A stretch of 64,000 nucleotides of DNA from Anaerocolumna aminovalerica. Its GTDB lineage: Bacteria > Bacillota > Clostridia > Lachnospirales > Lachnospiraceae. Position numbers and translations under genes: made by a program. The notes beneath the pieces are model-generated. The model saw only the letters and a list, made by a program, of their open reading frames with translations, searched no databases and was not told where the DNA came from. The stretch covers positions 19,424 to 83,423 of the forward strand of contig NZ_FOWD01000019.1 of the NCBI RefSeq assembly GCF_900115365.1. The letters run 5' to 3'. This document shows positions 27,618-36,047 of this stretch, piece after piece (the stretch's first letter is position 1; every line of letters begins with the position of its first letter).

Positions 27618-28115
27618 ATGATTTCTTTAAAAATAATTGATGTGAAGGACTTTATGTCTAAATTTTTAATATCCAATGTTTTCGATAATTTTTTAATAAA
27701 CGAATTAGATATAAATACCTTTACACATTTTCACATTGATGGAAAATTAAATAAAGAGTTTTATTCTAAGGATGAGTTAGAGATACTAGGTGAAAGAAAT
27801 TATTCCAAGTGGAGTGAAATAAAACCCTTTGCATTTACTATAATAAAAGGCAATAAACTGCCAATATTCATAAAAGCAGTATTTGCGTTATCTCCTGAAA
27901 ATATTGAAAAAGTAATTCAGAAATCAGGCATACCCATGAAGAAAGAGGAAATAAACGGATTGTTTATGAACCTTAGATACGAAAAAGAAAATCTCAACAT
28001 CATTACAGGAACATCAATAAAAACCTTTACCTTAGATAAAACCTTAGATCAAGTATGGGACGGTTATGTGAAGGACTTCCTGAAATACTATGAAATTGCA
28101 GTGGAAGAAATCTGA
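27618..28115 (+). CDS. DUF5721 family protein
   Basis: This 165-residue cytoplasmic protein begins MISLKIIDVKDFMSK and contains FTHFHIDGKLNKEFY and a Trp-rich WSEIKPFAFTIIKG stretch. This matches my recollection of the DUF5721 family, which is largely confined to Lachnospiraceae and whose function is unknown. It has its own promoter and a GGAGGG ribosome-binding site. The gene ends about 70 bases upstream of the CIRCE element of htpG and is on the same strand, but the CIRCE promoter lies between them. No cofactor motif is visible. Confidence 0.7.
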   Translation: MISLKIIDVKDFMSKFLISNVFDNFLINELDINTFTHFHIDGKLNKEFYSKDELEILGERNYSKWSEIKPFAFTIIKGNKLPIFIKAVFALSPENIEKVIQKSGIPMKKEEINGLFMNLRYEKENLNIITGTSIKTFTLDKTLDQVWDGYVKDFLKYYEIAVEEI

Positions 28116-28183
28116 ATGTAAATAGAAAAATTATCCGGTAAAGCAAATTTATAACATGAAAATATAATATAATTTACAAATTA

Positions 28184-28210
28184 CTAGCACTCTCTTTTGA
28201 TGAGTGCTAA
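28184..28210. promoter_or_regulatory. CIRCE operator (HrcA binding site)
   Basis: CTAGCACTC, nine spacer bases and GAGTGCTAA match the CIRCE consensus except for the first base. It lies just upstream of the -35 of the htpG promoter. HrcA binding would repress htpG until heat shock. Confidence 0.9.
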
Positions 28211-28217
28211 TTTTCTC

Positions 28218-28246
28218 TTGACAAATAAAAGTTACAGTATTAATAT
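28218..28246 (+). promoter_or_regulatory. htpG promoter next to CIRCE
   Basis: A perfect TTGACA (28218-28223) is followed after 17 bases by TAATAT (28241-28246); a better hexamer TATAAT (28244-28249) is 20 bases away. The transcript would have a leader of about 170 nt. Confidence 0.65.
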
Positions 28247-28270
28247 AATTACTAACGAGGAAAGAAAAGT

Positions 28271-28390
28271 ATGTTTCCAAAGCGACATCATGTCGAAAGG
28301 TTGGAATCCTTTCAAAGGTTGAAAGAATTTCAACCGGAAATAATGCTACATAAAAAGTCTTCAGACTTTGAAGAGAGCATGGTTATATAA
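28271..28390 (+). CDS. Possible 39-residue leader peptide in the htpG 5' region
   Basis: An ATG at 28271 follows GAGGAAAG and opens a 39-codon frame (MFPKRHHVERLESFQ at the start). It lies fully inside the htpG leader. The region is full of dyads, so the frame may be accidental. The peptide is charged and has no membrane segment or known family. Confidence 0.3.
   Translation: MFPKRHHVERLESFQRLKEFQPEIMLHKKSSDFEESMVI
28283..28369 (+). promoter_or_regulatory. Structured 5' leader of htpG
   Basis: Four dyads follow one another: CGACAT/ATGTCG (28283-28295), GAAAGG/CCTTTC (28295-28313), GGTTGAAA/TTTCAACC (28317-28335) and AAAGTCT/AGACTTT (28354-28369). None is followed by a U-tract. They may regulate translation or stability of the heat-shock mRNA. 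Confidence 0.5.
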
Positions 28391-28423
28391 ATAAAAAACA
28401 TTAACATAAAAGGAGCGATTTAA

Positions 28424-30475
28424 ATGAATAAAGAACATGGTAGTTTGTCTATTAATTCAGAGAATATATTTCCTATTATTAAAAAATGGTTATATTCTGA
28501 TCATGACATTTTTATAAGAGAGTTAATTTCAAATGGCAGTGATGCAATTACTAAATTAAAAAAACTAGAATTAATGGGAGAGGCAACACTTCCGGATGAT
28601 AATAAATTCAGAATTGATGTAATCGTTAATCCGGAAGAAAAGACACTGAAATTCATTGATAACGGTGTTGGTATGACTGCTGATGAAGTAAAAGAATACA
28701 TTAACCAGATTGCATTCTCCGGTGCAACAGATTTCTTAAATAAGTACAAAGACAAAGCCAACGAAGATCAAATTATCGGACATTTTGGTTTAGGCTTCTA
28801 TTCTGCTTTTATGGTTGCTGACAAAGTTACCATTGACACCTTATCCTGGCAGGAAGGAGCGGAAAGTGTTCATTGGGAGTCAGAAGGCGGTACGGAATTT
28901 ACAATGACCCAGGGAACCAGAGATACAAGAGGAACAGAGATTACTCTGTATCTGAATGAAGAAAGCTATGAATTCTCTAACGAATACAGAGCAAAAGAAG
29001 TAATAAATAAATATTGTTCCTTTATGCCGGTAGAAATATATTTTAAAAATGCCAATGCCCCGGAAGAGTTTGAAGAAAGTGTAGAAACTACAGACCCAGA
29101 AGAAAATGCAGCAGATGATAATATCATTGACGCAGAAGTAAAAGAAGATGGTACGGCGGTTGATAAGAAAGTTCCAAAGCAGCCGGAGCCTATTAATAAT
29201 ACTACTCCTTTATGGATGAAACATCCAAATGATTGTACCGAAGAGGAATATAAAGAGTTTTACCGGAATGTATTCCATGACTATAAAGAACCGTTGTTCT
29301 GGATTCACTTAAATATGGATTACCCATTTAACTTAAAAGGTATTCTATATTTTCCTAAAATCAATACAGAATATGATTCTTTGGAAGGAACCATTAAGCT
29401 ATATTGCAATCAGGTGTTTATAGCAGATAATATTAAAGAAGTAATTCCGGAATTTTTAATGCTTTTGAAAGGTACCATCGATTGTCCGGATCTGCCATTG
29501 AATGTATCCAGAAGTGCTTTGCAAAATGATGGATTTGTTAAAAAAATCTCTGACTATATTACCAAGAAAGTTGCAGACAAGCTTTCTGGGATGTATAAAC
29601 TTGAAAAGGAAAGCTATGAAAATTTCTGGGATGATATCAGTCCATTTATTAAATTTGGCTGCTTAAAAGATGATAAATTCAGAGAAAAAATGAAAGATTT
29701 TATAATCTTTAAGAACTTAGAAGGCAAATATATAACATTGCCTGAGTATGTTAAAGCAAGTGAGAAAGCAGATACAGACGAAACAGCTGAAGAGAATGCA
29801 GCACAGGATAAAGCAGAAGATACTTCCTCTAAAGAGAAGTCAGAAGAGGCTTCAGATAAAAAAGAGGATGAAGAAAAGCATGTTATTTATTATGTTACCA
29901 ACGAACAGCAACAGAGCCAGTACATTAACATGTTTAAAGAAGAAGGCATTGATGCACTTATTTTAACACATAATATTGACCAGCCATTCATCACACAATT
30001 GGAACAACATGAAAGGTCATATCGTTTCCAAAGAATTGATGCGGATATTACAGACAGTTTTAAAGAGGACAATGATGAAGAAGGATTAAAAGCACAACAT
30101 GACAAATTGTCTGAACTATTCCGAAAAGTTTTAAACAATGACAAACTAGAAGTGAAAGTCATGAAATTAAAGAATGATAAAGTTTCCTCAATGATCACTC
30201 TTTCAGAGGAAGGAAGAAGAATGCAGGAAATGATGAAAATGTATAACATGTATGGAATGAATCCCGACATGTTTGGTAATGAGCAAACTCTGGTTCTAAA
30301 TGCAAACAACAAATTAGTACAATATATTTTTGAAAATACAGACAGTAAAAATGTACCAATGATTTGCCAACAACTATATGATTTGGCTATGCTAAGTCAC
30401 AAACCGTTGGATGGTGAGTCTATGACTAAATTTATAGCAAGAAGCAATGAAATCATGATGCTTTTAGCAAAATAG
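28424..30475 (+). CDS. htpG: Molecular chaperone HtpG (Hsp90)
   Basis: This 683-residue chaperone has the GHKL ATPase domain first: ELISNGSDAITKL with the Asn/Asp that bind ATP, DNGVGMT, and GHFGLGFYSAFMV. The middle domain contains LYCNQVFIADN and LPLNVSRSALQND, and a C-terminal dimerisation region follows. Two acidic, low-complexity insertions (around residues 215-245 and 445-485) make it longer than the E. coli protein (624). The ATG has an AAAGGAGC site. It is a single gene controlled by a CIRCE element, so HrcA regulation is expected. It folds and remodels client proteins in the cytoplasm under stress. Confidence 0.97.
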   Translation: MNKEHGSLSINSENIFPIIKKWLYSDHDIFIRELISNGSDAITKLKKLELMGEATLPDDNKFRIDVIVNPEEKTLKFIDNGVGMTADEVKEYINQIAFSGATDFLNKYKDKANEDQIIGHFGLGFYSAFMVADKVTIDTLSWQEGAESVHWESEGGTEFTMTQGTRDTRGTEITLYLNEESYEFSNEYRAKEVINKYCSFMPVEIYFKNANAPEEFEESVETTDPEENAADDNIIDAEVKEDGTAVDKKVPKQPEPINNTTPLWMKHPNDCTEEEYKEFYRNVFHDYKEPLFWIHLNMDYPFNLKGILYFPKINTEYDSLEGTIKLYCNQVFIADNIKEVIPEFLMLLKGTIDCPDLPLNVSRSALQNDGFVKKISDYITKKVADKLSGMYKLEKESYENFWDDISPFIKFGCLKDDKFREKMKDFIIFKNLEGKYITLPEYVKASEKADTDETAEENAAQDKAEDTSSKEKSEEASDKKEDEEKHVIYYVTNEQQQSQYINMFKEEGIDALILTHNIDQPFITQLEQHERSYRFQRIDADITDSFKEDNDEEGLKAQHDKLSELFRKVLNNDKLEVKVMKLKNDKVSSMITLSEEGRRMQEMMKMYNMYGMNPDMFGNEQTLVLNANNKLVQYIFENTDSKNVPMICQQLYDLAMLSHKPLDGESMTKFIARSNEIMMLLAK

Positions 30476-30501
30476 AAATAACTGCCTAAGGCAGATTTTA
30501 A

Positions 30502-30576
30502 GGGATGCTGTATATTTAAATTTATAAATCAGTAAAATACGGACTGGTTTTTAGCAATTTAAATATGCAGCATCTC
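30502..30576 (+). terminator. Long hairpin after htpG
   Basis: Twenty-one-base arms (30502-30522 and 30556-30576) pair with few mismatches and are followed by TTTT. The apical part contains CAGT-AAAATACGG-ACTG. Downstream to 30818 there is only AT-rich DNA with weak promoter-like hexamers. Confidence 0.65.
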
Positions 30577-30818
30577 TTTTATTTGTTCAAGCAAAGACAT
30601 CCTATAATTATAAAAAAAGTCTTTTCAAATGTAATATTTTGTGCTATGATTAGTAGTAATAAAAACCATATGATATAGTGAGGAAGCAAATGCTATATGG
30701 TTAATGTTTCTAATATATGGGATTTTGTAAACTTTTTGGAGATAAAAACTATAATATGGAATACTATACTTAAAATTTAGTGGAATAATTATGATATAGA
30801 CTTTAGGAGGAATAGGAT

Positions 30819-31655
30819 ATGGCATATAGAATTATAGGAGACAGCTGCACTGATCTAACAGAGGAAATGAAAAATCAAATGAAGGTTCAATTAGTGCCTT
30901 TATCCATAGAAATAGATGGAGAGACCATTTATGACGATATTAATTTTAACCAAGAGGATTTTTTGAACAAGTTAGAAAAGAGCCCTAACTGTCCTAAATC
31001 ATCCTGCCCATCACCTGATACTTATATGAAATTATATGAAGGGGAAGAAGATATATATGTGGTTACTCTTTCTTCAAGTTTAAGCGGTTCTTACAATAGC
31101 GCTTTACTTGCAAAAAGATTATATTTGGAAGAACATCCTAATAAGAATATCGCAGTATTTGATTCCCGAAGTGCCTCTGTTGGGCAGACACTAATTGTTA
31201 AGAAGATTTATGAATATGCTGAAGAAGGAAAAAGTTTTGAGGAGATTGTTAAATTAGTAGAACAATACCGGGATGAACAGAATACTAAATTTGTACTTGA
31301 GAATTTGGATACCTTACGTAAGAATGGAAGATTAACCAGTTTGCAAGCCATACTGGTAAGTGCTTTGAATATAAAACCTGTTATGGGATCAACACCGGAA
31401 GGAACTATCAACAAATTGGGTCAGGCAAGAGGTATTCTAAAGGCGTTGAGTTTAATGGCAAAACTTATAGAAGAAGATGCAGGAAGTGTCATTAATAAAA
31501 CATTGGGTATTGCTCATTGTAATAATTTAGAAAGAGCAATATTTGTTAAAGATGAGATATTAAAAAGATTACCCTTTAAAGACTGGTTTATAGTCAATAC
31601 AGCAGGTATCAGTACCATGTATGCCAATCGCGGAGGAGTAATTGTTAGTTATTAG
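30819..31655 (+). CDS. DegV family protein (first of two)
   Basis: This 278-residue protein starts with GDSCTDLT and contains VTLSSSLSGSYNSALLAK and FVLENLDTLRKNGRLTSLQA, the usual DegV motifs for binding a fatty-acid carboxylate. In Firmicutes DegV/FakB proteins present fatty acids to the kinase FakA so that exogenous fatty acids enter phospholipid synthesis. No fakA gene is in this window. The ATG has a GGAGGAATA site. It is a single gene with a terminator about 90 bases downstream. A second DegV gene lies at 36048. Confidence 0.88.
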   Translation: MAYRIIGDSCTDLTEEMKNQMKVQLVPLSIEIDGETIYDDINFNQEDFLNKLEKSPNCPKSSCPSPDTYMKLYEGEEDIYVVTLSSSLSGSYNSALLAKRLYLEEHPNKNIAVFDSRSASVGQTLIVKKIYEYAEEGKSFEEIVKLVEQYRDEQNTKFVLENLDTLRKNGRLTSLQAILVSALNIKPVMGSTPEGTINKLGQARGILKALSLMAKLIEEDAGSVINKTLGIAHCNNLERAIFVKDEILKRLPFKDWFIVNTAGISTMYANRGGVIVSY

Positions 31656-31743
31656 TTCAAAATATGTGCATGTACACTGTATTAACGTTGAGGTAACATC
31701 ATTTATCCTCATTGCCATAATAGAATAATGGGAAAGTATCGTC

Positions 31744-31795
31744 AAAAACAGATCTGGATAGGGCGTTTTAATGCTCTGTCTCAGATCTGTTTTTT
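31744..31795 (+). terminator. Terminator after the first DegV gene
   Basis: CAGATCTG (31749-31756) pairs with 31782-31789, extended by A/T pairs, and ends in TTTTTT. Confidence 0.8.
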
Positions 31796-31815
31796 GTTAC
31801 ATGACCTAAAGTTTT

Positions 31816-32227
31816 GTGAAAAACTTGGATAACACCTTGTATTTTAGTCAATTTAATGAAGCCTCTTCGAAAGTAGTATTATTCGTTACTGCTGCCGGGG
31901 CAGAAAAAGTTAACTGTTCTGACCACAGATAAGACTAAGTTGAGTGAAACGGAGGGAACCTCTCCGGCGGTGTCTGATTTAATTACAGTATCCCGCTTTA
32001 CCTCTGGAACTAATAAGAAGAATTTGATCAAATCCTTTATTAATCTTTCTTATAAACAAAAAAAGGAATTTGACTATAGTGCAAGTGTAAAAAAATATGG
32101 TAATTATCTGTTAATTCCTGTGACCTGTATGGATTATAATGATACCAGCTATGGATGGAGAGGCAGATGTAGTGTCACCTGGTATGTGGCTGATTTAGAC
32201 GGTAAGATACTTGCACAGTTTCAGTAA
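31816..32227 (+). pseudogene. Frameshifted remnant of an unidentified protein
   Basis: Two overlapping frames make one continuous protein-like sequence if one A is removed from the run at 31904-31908: ...FVTAAGAEK joins LTVLTTDKTKL and continues to RGRCSVTWYVADLDG and the stop at 32227. The first part can only start at a GTG (31816) with no ribosome-binding site, so the N-terminus also seems lost. I do not recognise the family. Alternatively the second part could be expressed as a 95-residue protein from TTG at 31940, but no ribosome-binding site supports that. The S8 protease gene follows after a promoter-like region. Confidence 0.45.
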
Positions 32228-32261
32228 AGGAATAGGAGGGTAAAAGTTTTAGGAATAGTTC

Positions 32262-32290
32262 TTATTAATGTTAATTTTTTTCATTATAAT
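32262..32290 (+). promoter_or_regulatory. Candidate promoter of the S8 protease-like gene
   Basis: A perfect TATAAT (32285-32290) stands 17 bases after a weak TTATTA (32262-32267) and 37 bases before the start codon. Confidence 0.35.
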
Positions 32291-32327
32291 ACATATATAT
32301 TAGTAAAAAGAAAATAAAGGTTTTAAG

Positions 32328-34034
32328 ATGACTGACAATGAAAGATTTAAAATAACCAGTAACGATTATGCAGACCTAATAATAGATAATGATCAGCCTA
32401 TTGTAATAGATATTCCCTATTCTATTAACAGGATAAATAATCAATATTCAACAATCTTTATACCGGTTTCCTATATGACTTATAATAGTGTATATAAATT
32501 TTCTTATGAAGCAATTCCAAAATGTTATGGTCTGCTTTCATCAGGCAAGATGGAAATGGAAAATAATACTACTCTTAATGCTTTACAAGCCAACACTCTT
32601 CATGGTGAAGGGGTATTAATTGGAATGATAGATACAGGAATTGATTATACGAATCCATTATTTAAAAATGAGAACAATACAAGCAGGATTGTCACCATAT
32701 GGGATCAAACTATAGAAACAGGCAGATATCCTGCAGAATTATTTTATGGCACTGAGTACAGAAGAGAAGAGATTAATGATGCTCTATTAAGTGAAGACCC
32801 ATTTTCTGTTGTACCTAGTGTAGATGAAATTGGACATGGAACTATGTTAGCAGGAATTGCAGGGGGATATGATCCTAACAATCCGGATTTTACCGGTGTA
32901 GCAACTTTGGCTGAATTTGCTGTTGTGAAATTAAAACCTGCTAAACCCTATCTAAAAGAATTCTTTTGCATACCTGAATCAGCTATATGTTATCAGGAAA
33001 ATGATATTATGATGGCTATTGCATTTCTGCAGCAGGTTGCAATTAATCTAAGAAAACCGATGGTAATATGTCTGGGAATTGGGACATCCCAGGGACCACA
33101 TATGGGATTAGATATTTTAAGTAGTTATTTAATGCAGGTAAATGAAGCGATTGGTTTTTCTGTAGTAGTAGGAGCAGGAAACGAAGGGATTTCAGAGCAT
33201 CATTTCTTTGGTGTAGTTGATCCGGAAGTTGGTTACCAAATAGTAGAGCTTAATGTTGCTCCAAACGAATATGGATTTTCCATGGAACTTTGGGGAGATT
33301 CTCCAAGTATATTTGGAGCCGAAATTATTGCACCGGACGGTACGTTTATAGCCCGAATACCTGCCACAATATTAAAACAGGAAACTATTCGGCTGGAGTA
33401 TGGTGAAACAGTCATATTTGTAGATAATGAAGTGAGGGTTCCCAGAATAGGAGATAGTTTCTTATTATTCCGTTTTCGAAGTCCACAGCAAGGAGTATGG
33501 CAGCTGCATGTATTTGAGGAAGGTTTTTTAAACATGCACTATCACATTTGGCTTCCAATGGAAAAGTTTATATCAAGAGAAACCCGCTTTATACTTCCAA
33601 ACCCTTTCACAACTTTATCAGCTCCTGCTAATGCAGAATGGTTATTTGCAGTAACTGCTTATAACCCCGTAGATTTAAATATATATCCGGTTTCAAGCAG
33701 AGGATTTACCAAGGTCGATCTTATTAAACCTAATGTATCAGCACCCGGTCAAAATATTTATGCACCCAGTGTAGCAGGGACTTTCATTAATGCATCCGGC
33801 ACGGGAATAGCTGCCGCATATGCAGCGGGAACAGTTGCACAGCTTCTTGAATGGGGAATTATAAGAGGAAATCATCTTACTATGAATGGTATTGATGTAA
33901 ACAGATTGTTAATCAGGGGGGCATATAGGGATCCTAATGTGACATATCCAAATCAGGAATGGGGATATGGTATTTTGAATTTAGAAGGTGCTTTAGAAAC
34001 AGCAGTTCTGGCTGCACCTGTAGAACGTTATTGA
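32328..34034 (+). CDS. S8 subtilisin-like protein, probable pseudoprotease (Csp-like)
   Basis: This 568-residue protein follows the clostridial Csp-type subtilisin layout, with a large insert between His and Ser. The catalytic Asp (Asp102 in IGMIDTGIDYT) and His (His170 in GHGTMLAG) are present. The nucleophile position reads SGTGIAAAYAAG, so the GTS motif is GTG and the Ser is Gly493. It has no signal peptide, as is usual for Csp proteins. In C. difficile, CspA and CspC are catalytically dead and act in germination, so a sensory role is possible by analogy. The frame is intact. It is a single gene ending at a hairpin shared with the convergent ABC genes. Confidence 0.85.
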   Translation: MTDNERFKITSNDYADLIIDNDQPIVIDIPYSINRINNQYSTIFIPVSYMTYNSVYKFSYEAIPKCYGLLSSGKMEMENNTTLNALQANTLHGEGVLIGMIDTGIDYTNPLFKNENNTSRIVTIWDQTIETGRYPAELFYGTEYRREEINDALLSEDPFSVVPSVDEIGHGTMLAGIAGGYDPNNPDFTGVATLAEFAVVKLKPAKPYLKEFFCIPESAICYQENDIMMAIAFLQQVAINLRKPMVICLGIGTSQGPHMGLDILSSYLMQVNEAIGFSVVVGAGNEGISEHHFFGVVDPEVGYQIVELNVAPNEYGFSMELWGDSPSIFGAEIIAPDGTFIARIPATILKQETIRLEYGETVIFVDNEVRVPRIGDSFLLFRFRSPQQGVWQLHVFEEGFLNMHYHIWLPMEKFISRETRFILPNPFTTLSAPANAEWLFAVTAYNPVDLNIYPVSSRGFTKVDLIKPNVSAPGQNIYAPSVAGTFINASGTGIAAAYAAGTVAQLLEWGIIRGNHLTMNGIDVNRLLIRGAYRDPNVTYPNQEWGYGILNLEGALETAVLAAPVERY

Positions 34035-34040
34035 TGTAAT

Positions 34041-34092
34041 AAAAAAGCCTATTTATCAAATTGCTATAAGAATAGCTTTAATAAATAGGCTT
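34041..34092 (-). terminator. Terminator of the SsuBC-like operon
   Basis: AAGCCTATTTAT (34045-34056) pairs with 34081-34092, with an inner GCTAT/ATAGC pair. On the minus strand it ends in TTTTTT; on the plus strand the U-tract is missing. Confidence 0.7.
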
Positions 34093-34114
34093 ATGGTGGA
34101 CTAAGGCTTATATT

Positions 34115-34936
34115 CTATTTGTATTTTTTTTCCACGAAAGCTAATAACTGATAAAGAGATGTTGCCATAATACAAAGTATAACAATGGACATTATAACCC
34201 AATCCAGCTTAAATACTTGACTTCCATAAATAATCAGGTATCCCAGTCCGGCTTTTGCTGCCAGAAATTCTCCAATAATGACACCAACCAAAGACAATCC
34301 GATATTAACCTTCATGATGCTTATCAAGGCGGGAATGTTACTTGGTATAATAACCTTCAGCAGTATATCTTTCTTACTGCCTCCTAATGTTCGGATTAGC
34401 TTAATTTTATCTTCTTCTACAGTAGTAAAGCTGGTATATAAAGTAATAATGGTACCAAATACTGCTACAGAAATTGCTGCTATAATAATAGTTTTGACGT
34501 TATTTCCAAGCCATACGATAAAAACCGGTGCTAATGCTGACTTAGGAAGACTGTTAAGCACTACGAGATAGGGCTCTAATACCTTTGCCACACTGTCATT
34601 CCACCATAATAAAGTTGCAGCCAGAAAGCCGATGATAATCACCAAAGCAAAGCTGATGAAGGTTTCCATTAAAGTAATACCCATATGATAAAATACACTT
34701 CCGTCAGAAGCCATATCCAGAAATGTTTTTACAACCCTTGAGGGACTACTGAAAATAAAAGAGTTAAGTATTTTTGCCCGAGTCGCTAATTCCCATAATG
34801 CAATGAAACAAGTGATAATGAGAATCTGATAGATTCGTATAATGCGCATTTTCTTCATATGTCGTTTTACAAAGGCCTGATGGGAAGCGGAAATAGCCAG
34901 TTCAGTAGCATTTAATTTGCTTTTATTCTTCCTCAT
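34115..34936 (-). CDS. ABC transporter permease (SsuC/TauC-like)
   Basis: This 273-residue protein has about six membrane helices and a BPD_transp_1 region with the EAA-type loop (TLGGSKKDILLKVIIPSNIPAL). It resembles permeases for sulfonates, nitrate or thiamine precursors. The ATG at 34936 has an AAGGAGC site and overlaps the end of the ATPase gene by 14 bases. Together they form an importer, but no substrate-binding protein is nearby. Substrate identity therefore cannot be set; an unlinked binding protein must exist if the system works. Confidence 0.85.
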   Translation of the reverse strand: MRKNKSKLNATELAISASHQAFVKRHMKKMRIIRIYQILIITCFIALWELATRAKILNSFIFSSPSRVVKTFLDMASDGSVFYHMGITLMETFISFALVIIIGFLAATLLWWNDSVAKVLEPYLVVLNSLPKSALAPVFIVWLGNNVKTIIIAAISVAVFGTIITLYTSFTTVEEDKIKLIRTLGGSKKDILLKVIIPSNIPALISIMKVNIGLSLVGVIIGEFLAAKAGLGYLIIYGSQVFKLDWVIMSIVILCIMATSLYQLLAFVEKKYK

Positions 34937-35696
34937 TTTTATTTAGCTCCTTCCATATTAAATTAAAGTAATCCCTGAATTCAGGAGCACTTCTTGAACG
35001 AAAAGGAGTTTTGTCTTCCACGGTTAAATTTATAGGGATAACACGTTTTACGGTTCCCGGGCGGTGGCTTAGCACTATAATCCGGTCGGCCATGGAGACT
35101 GCCTCAGATATATCGTGTGTAATCAATATGGCAGTTTTCTTTTCTTTGCGTATAATACTCCAGATATCGTCAGATACTTCAATTCTGGTTTGATAATCCA
35201 AAGCAGAAAATGGTTCATCCAAGAGCAGAATATCAGGCTCTAATAATAAAGTTCGAATTAAAGCTGCTCTTTGTCTCATACCTCCGGAAAGTTCTGATGG
35301 TTTTGCATTTTTAAATGTAATTAGCCCATAAGTTGTTAACATGTCATTAATCAACAAATAACTCTGATCTGTCAGTTTATGTTGAATCTCCAGGCCTAAA
35401 GTAAGGTTTCTAAGAGTAGAACGCCATTCTAACAAATGATCCTTTTGCAGCATGTAACCAATATTTTTCCCAGATGATTTAATATCTTTACCATTTATAT
35501 AGATATCCCCGCTGTCAGGAGTAATAAGTCCGGCAATCAGCGATAGAAGAGTCGATTTTCCACATCCGCTAGGTCCCACAATTGCAAGAAATTCACCTTC
35601 ATTTACATAAAGGGAAATATCATCTAATGCAGGAGTTTCACTCTCAAGATTATGGTAGTTATAACTGACGTGGTCAATTCTTAAAAATTCGCCCAT
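34923..35696 (-). CDS. ABC transporter ATP-binding protein (SsuB/TauB-like)
   Basis: This 257-residue ATPase has Walker A GPSGCGKST, signature [13 protein letters not shown] and Walker B ILLLDEPFSALD. I placed the start at the ATG of 35696 because GGAGGA lies 6 bases upstream of it. The earlier in-frame ATG at 35708 would put that ribosome-binding site inside the gene and has none of its own. It energises the permease encoded next (14-base overlap). The family imports sulfonates, nitrate, cyanate or pyrimidine precursors. Confidence 0.88.
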   Translation of the reverse strand: MGEFLRIDHVSYNYHNLESETPALDDISLYVNEGEFLAIVGPSGCGKSTLLSLIAGLITPDSGDIYINGKDIKSSGKNIGYMLQKDHLLEWRSTLRNLTLGLEIQHKLTDQSYLLINDMLTTYGLITFKNAKPSELSGGMRQRAALIRTLLLEPDILLLDEPFSALDYQTRIEVSDDIWSIIRKEKKTAILITHDISEAVSMADRIIVLSHRPGTVKRVIPINLTVEDKTPFRSRSAPEFRDYFNLIWKELNKNEEE

Positions 35697-36047
35697 ATAT
35701 TCCTCCATATTTAGTTATATAGTATTATATGAAGGCAAAATTGTTAGGTTACTTTCCTGAAAATATAAACATATTCGTTATGATTATTAAAATACTTAAA
35801 AATAAATAAAATTTAAATAAAAAAAATATAAGATAATAGTAGCTTAATAGTGTTAAATCGGTTAAAATATAACTATAAGGCCTGATTTCTTATATTTTGT
35901 CATAAAGAAGGTCTAATATTATGGGATAGAATTTTTATAATGCAATATACCAGAAGTGTGAAGCAAAGCATCCATTATTTAAGATGGGACGAAGTAACAT
36001 TTTGCTTGTGGAAGGCTGAAAAAAACATATAGAAGGAGAAGTTGTAA
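35697..36047. other. 351-base AT-rich intergenic region, nothing firm
   Basis: This lies between divergent genes. A TATAAT at 35936-35941 has no acceptable -35 partner. I see no hairpin, known riboswitch or coding frame. Confidence 0.4.
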
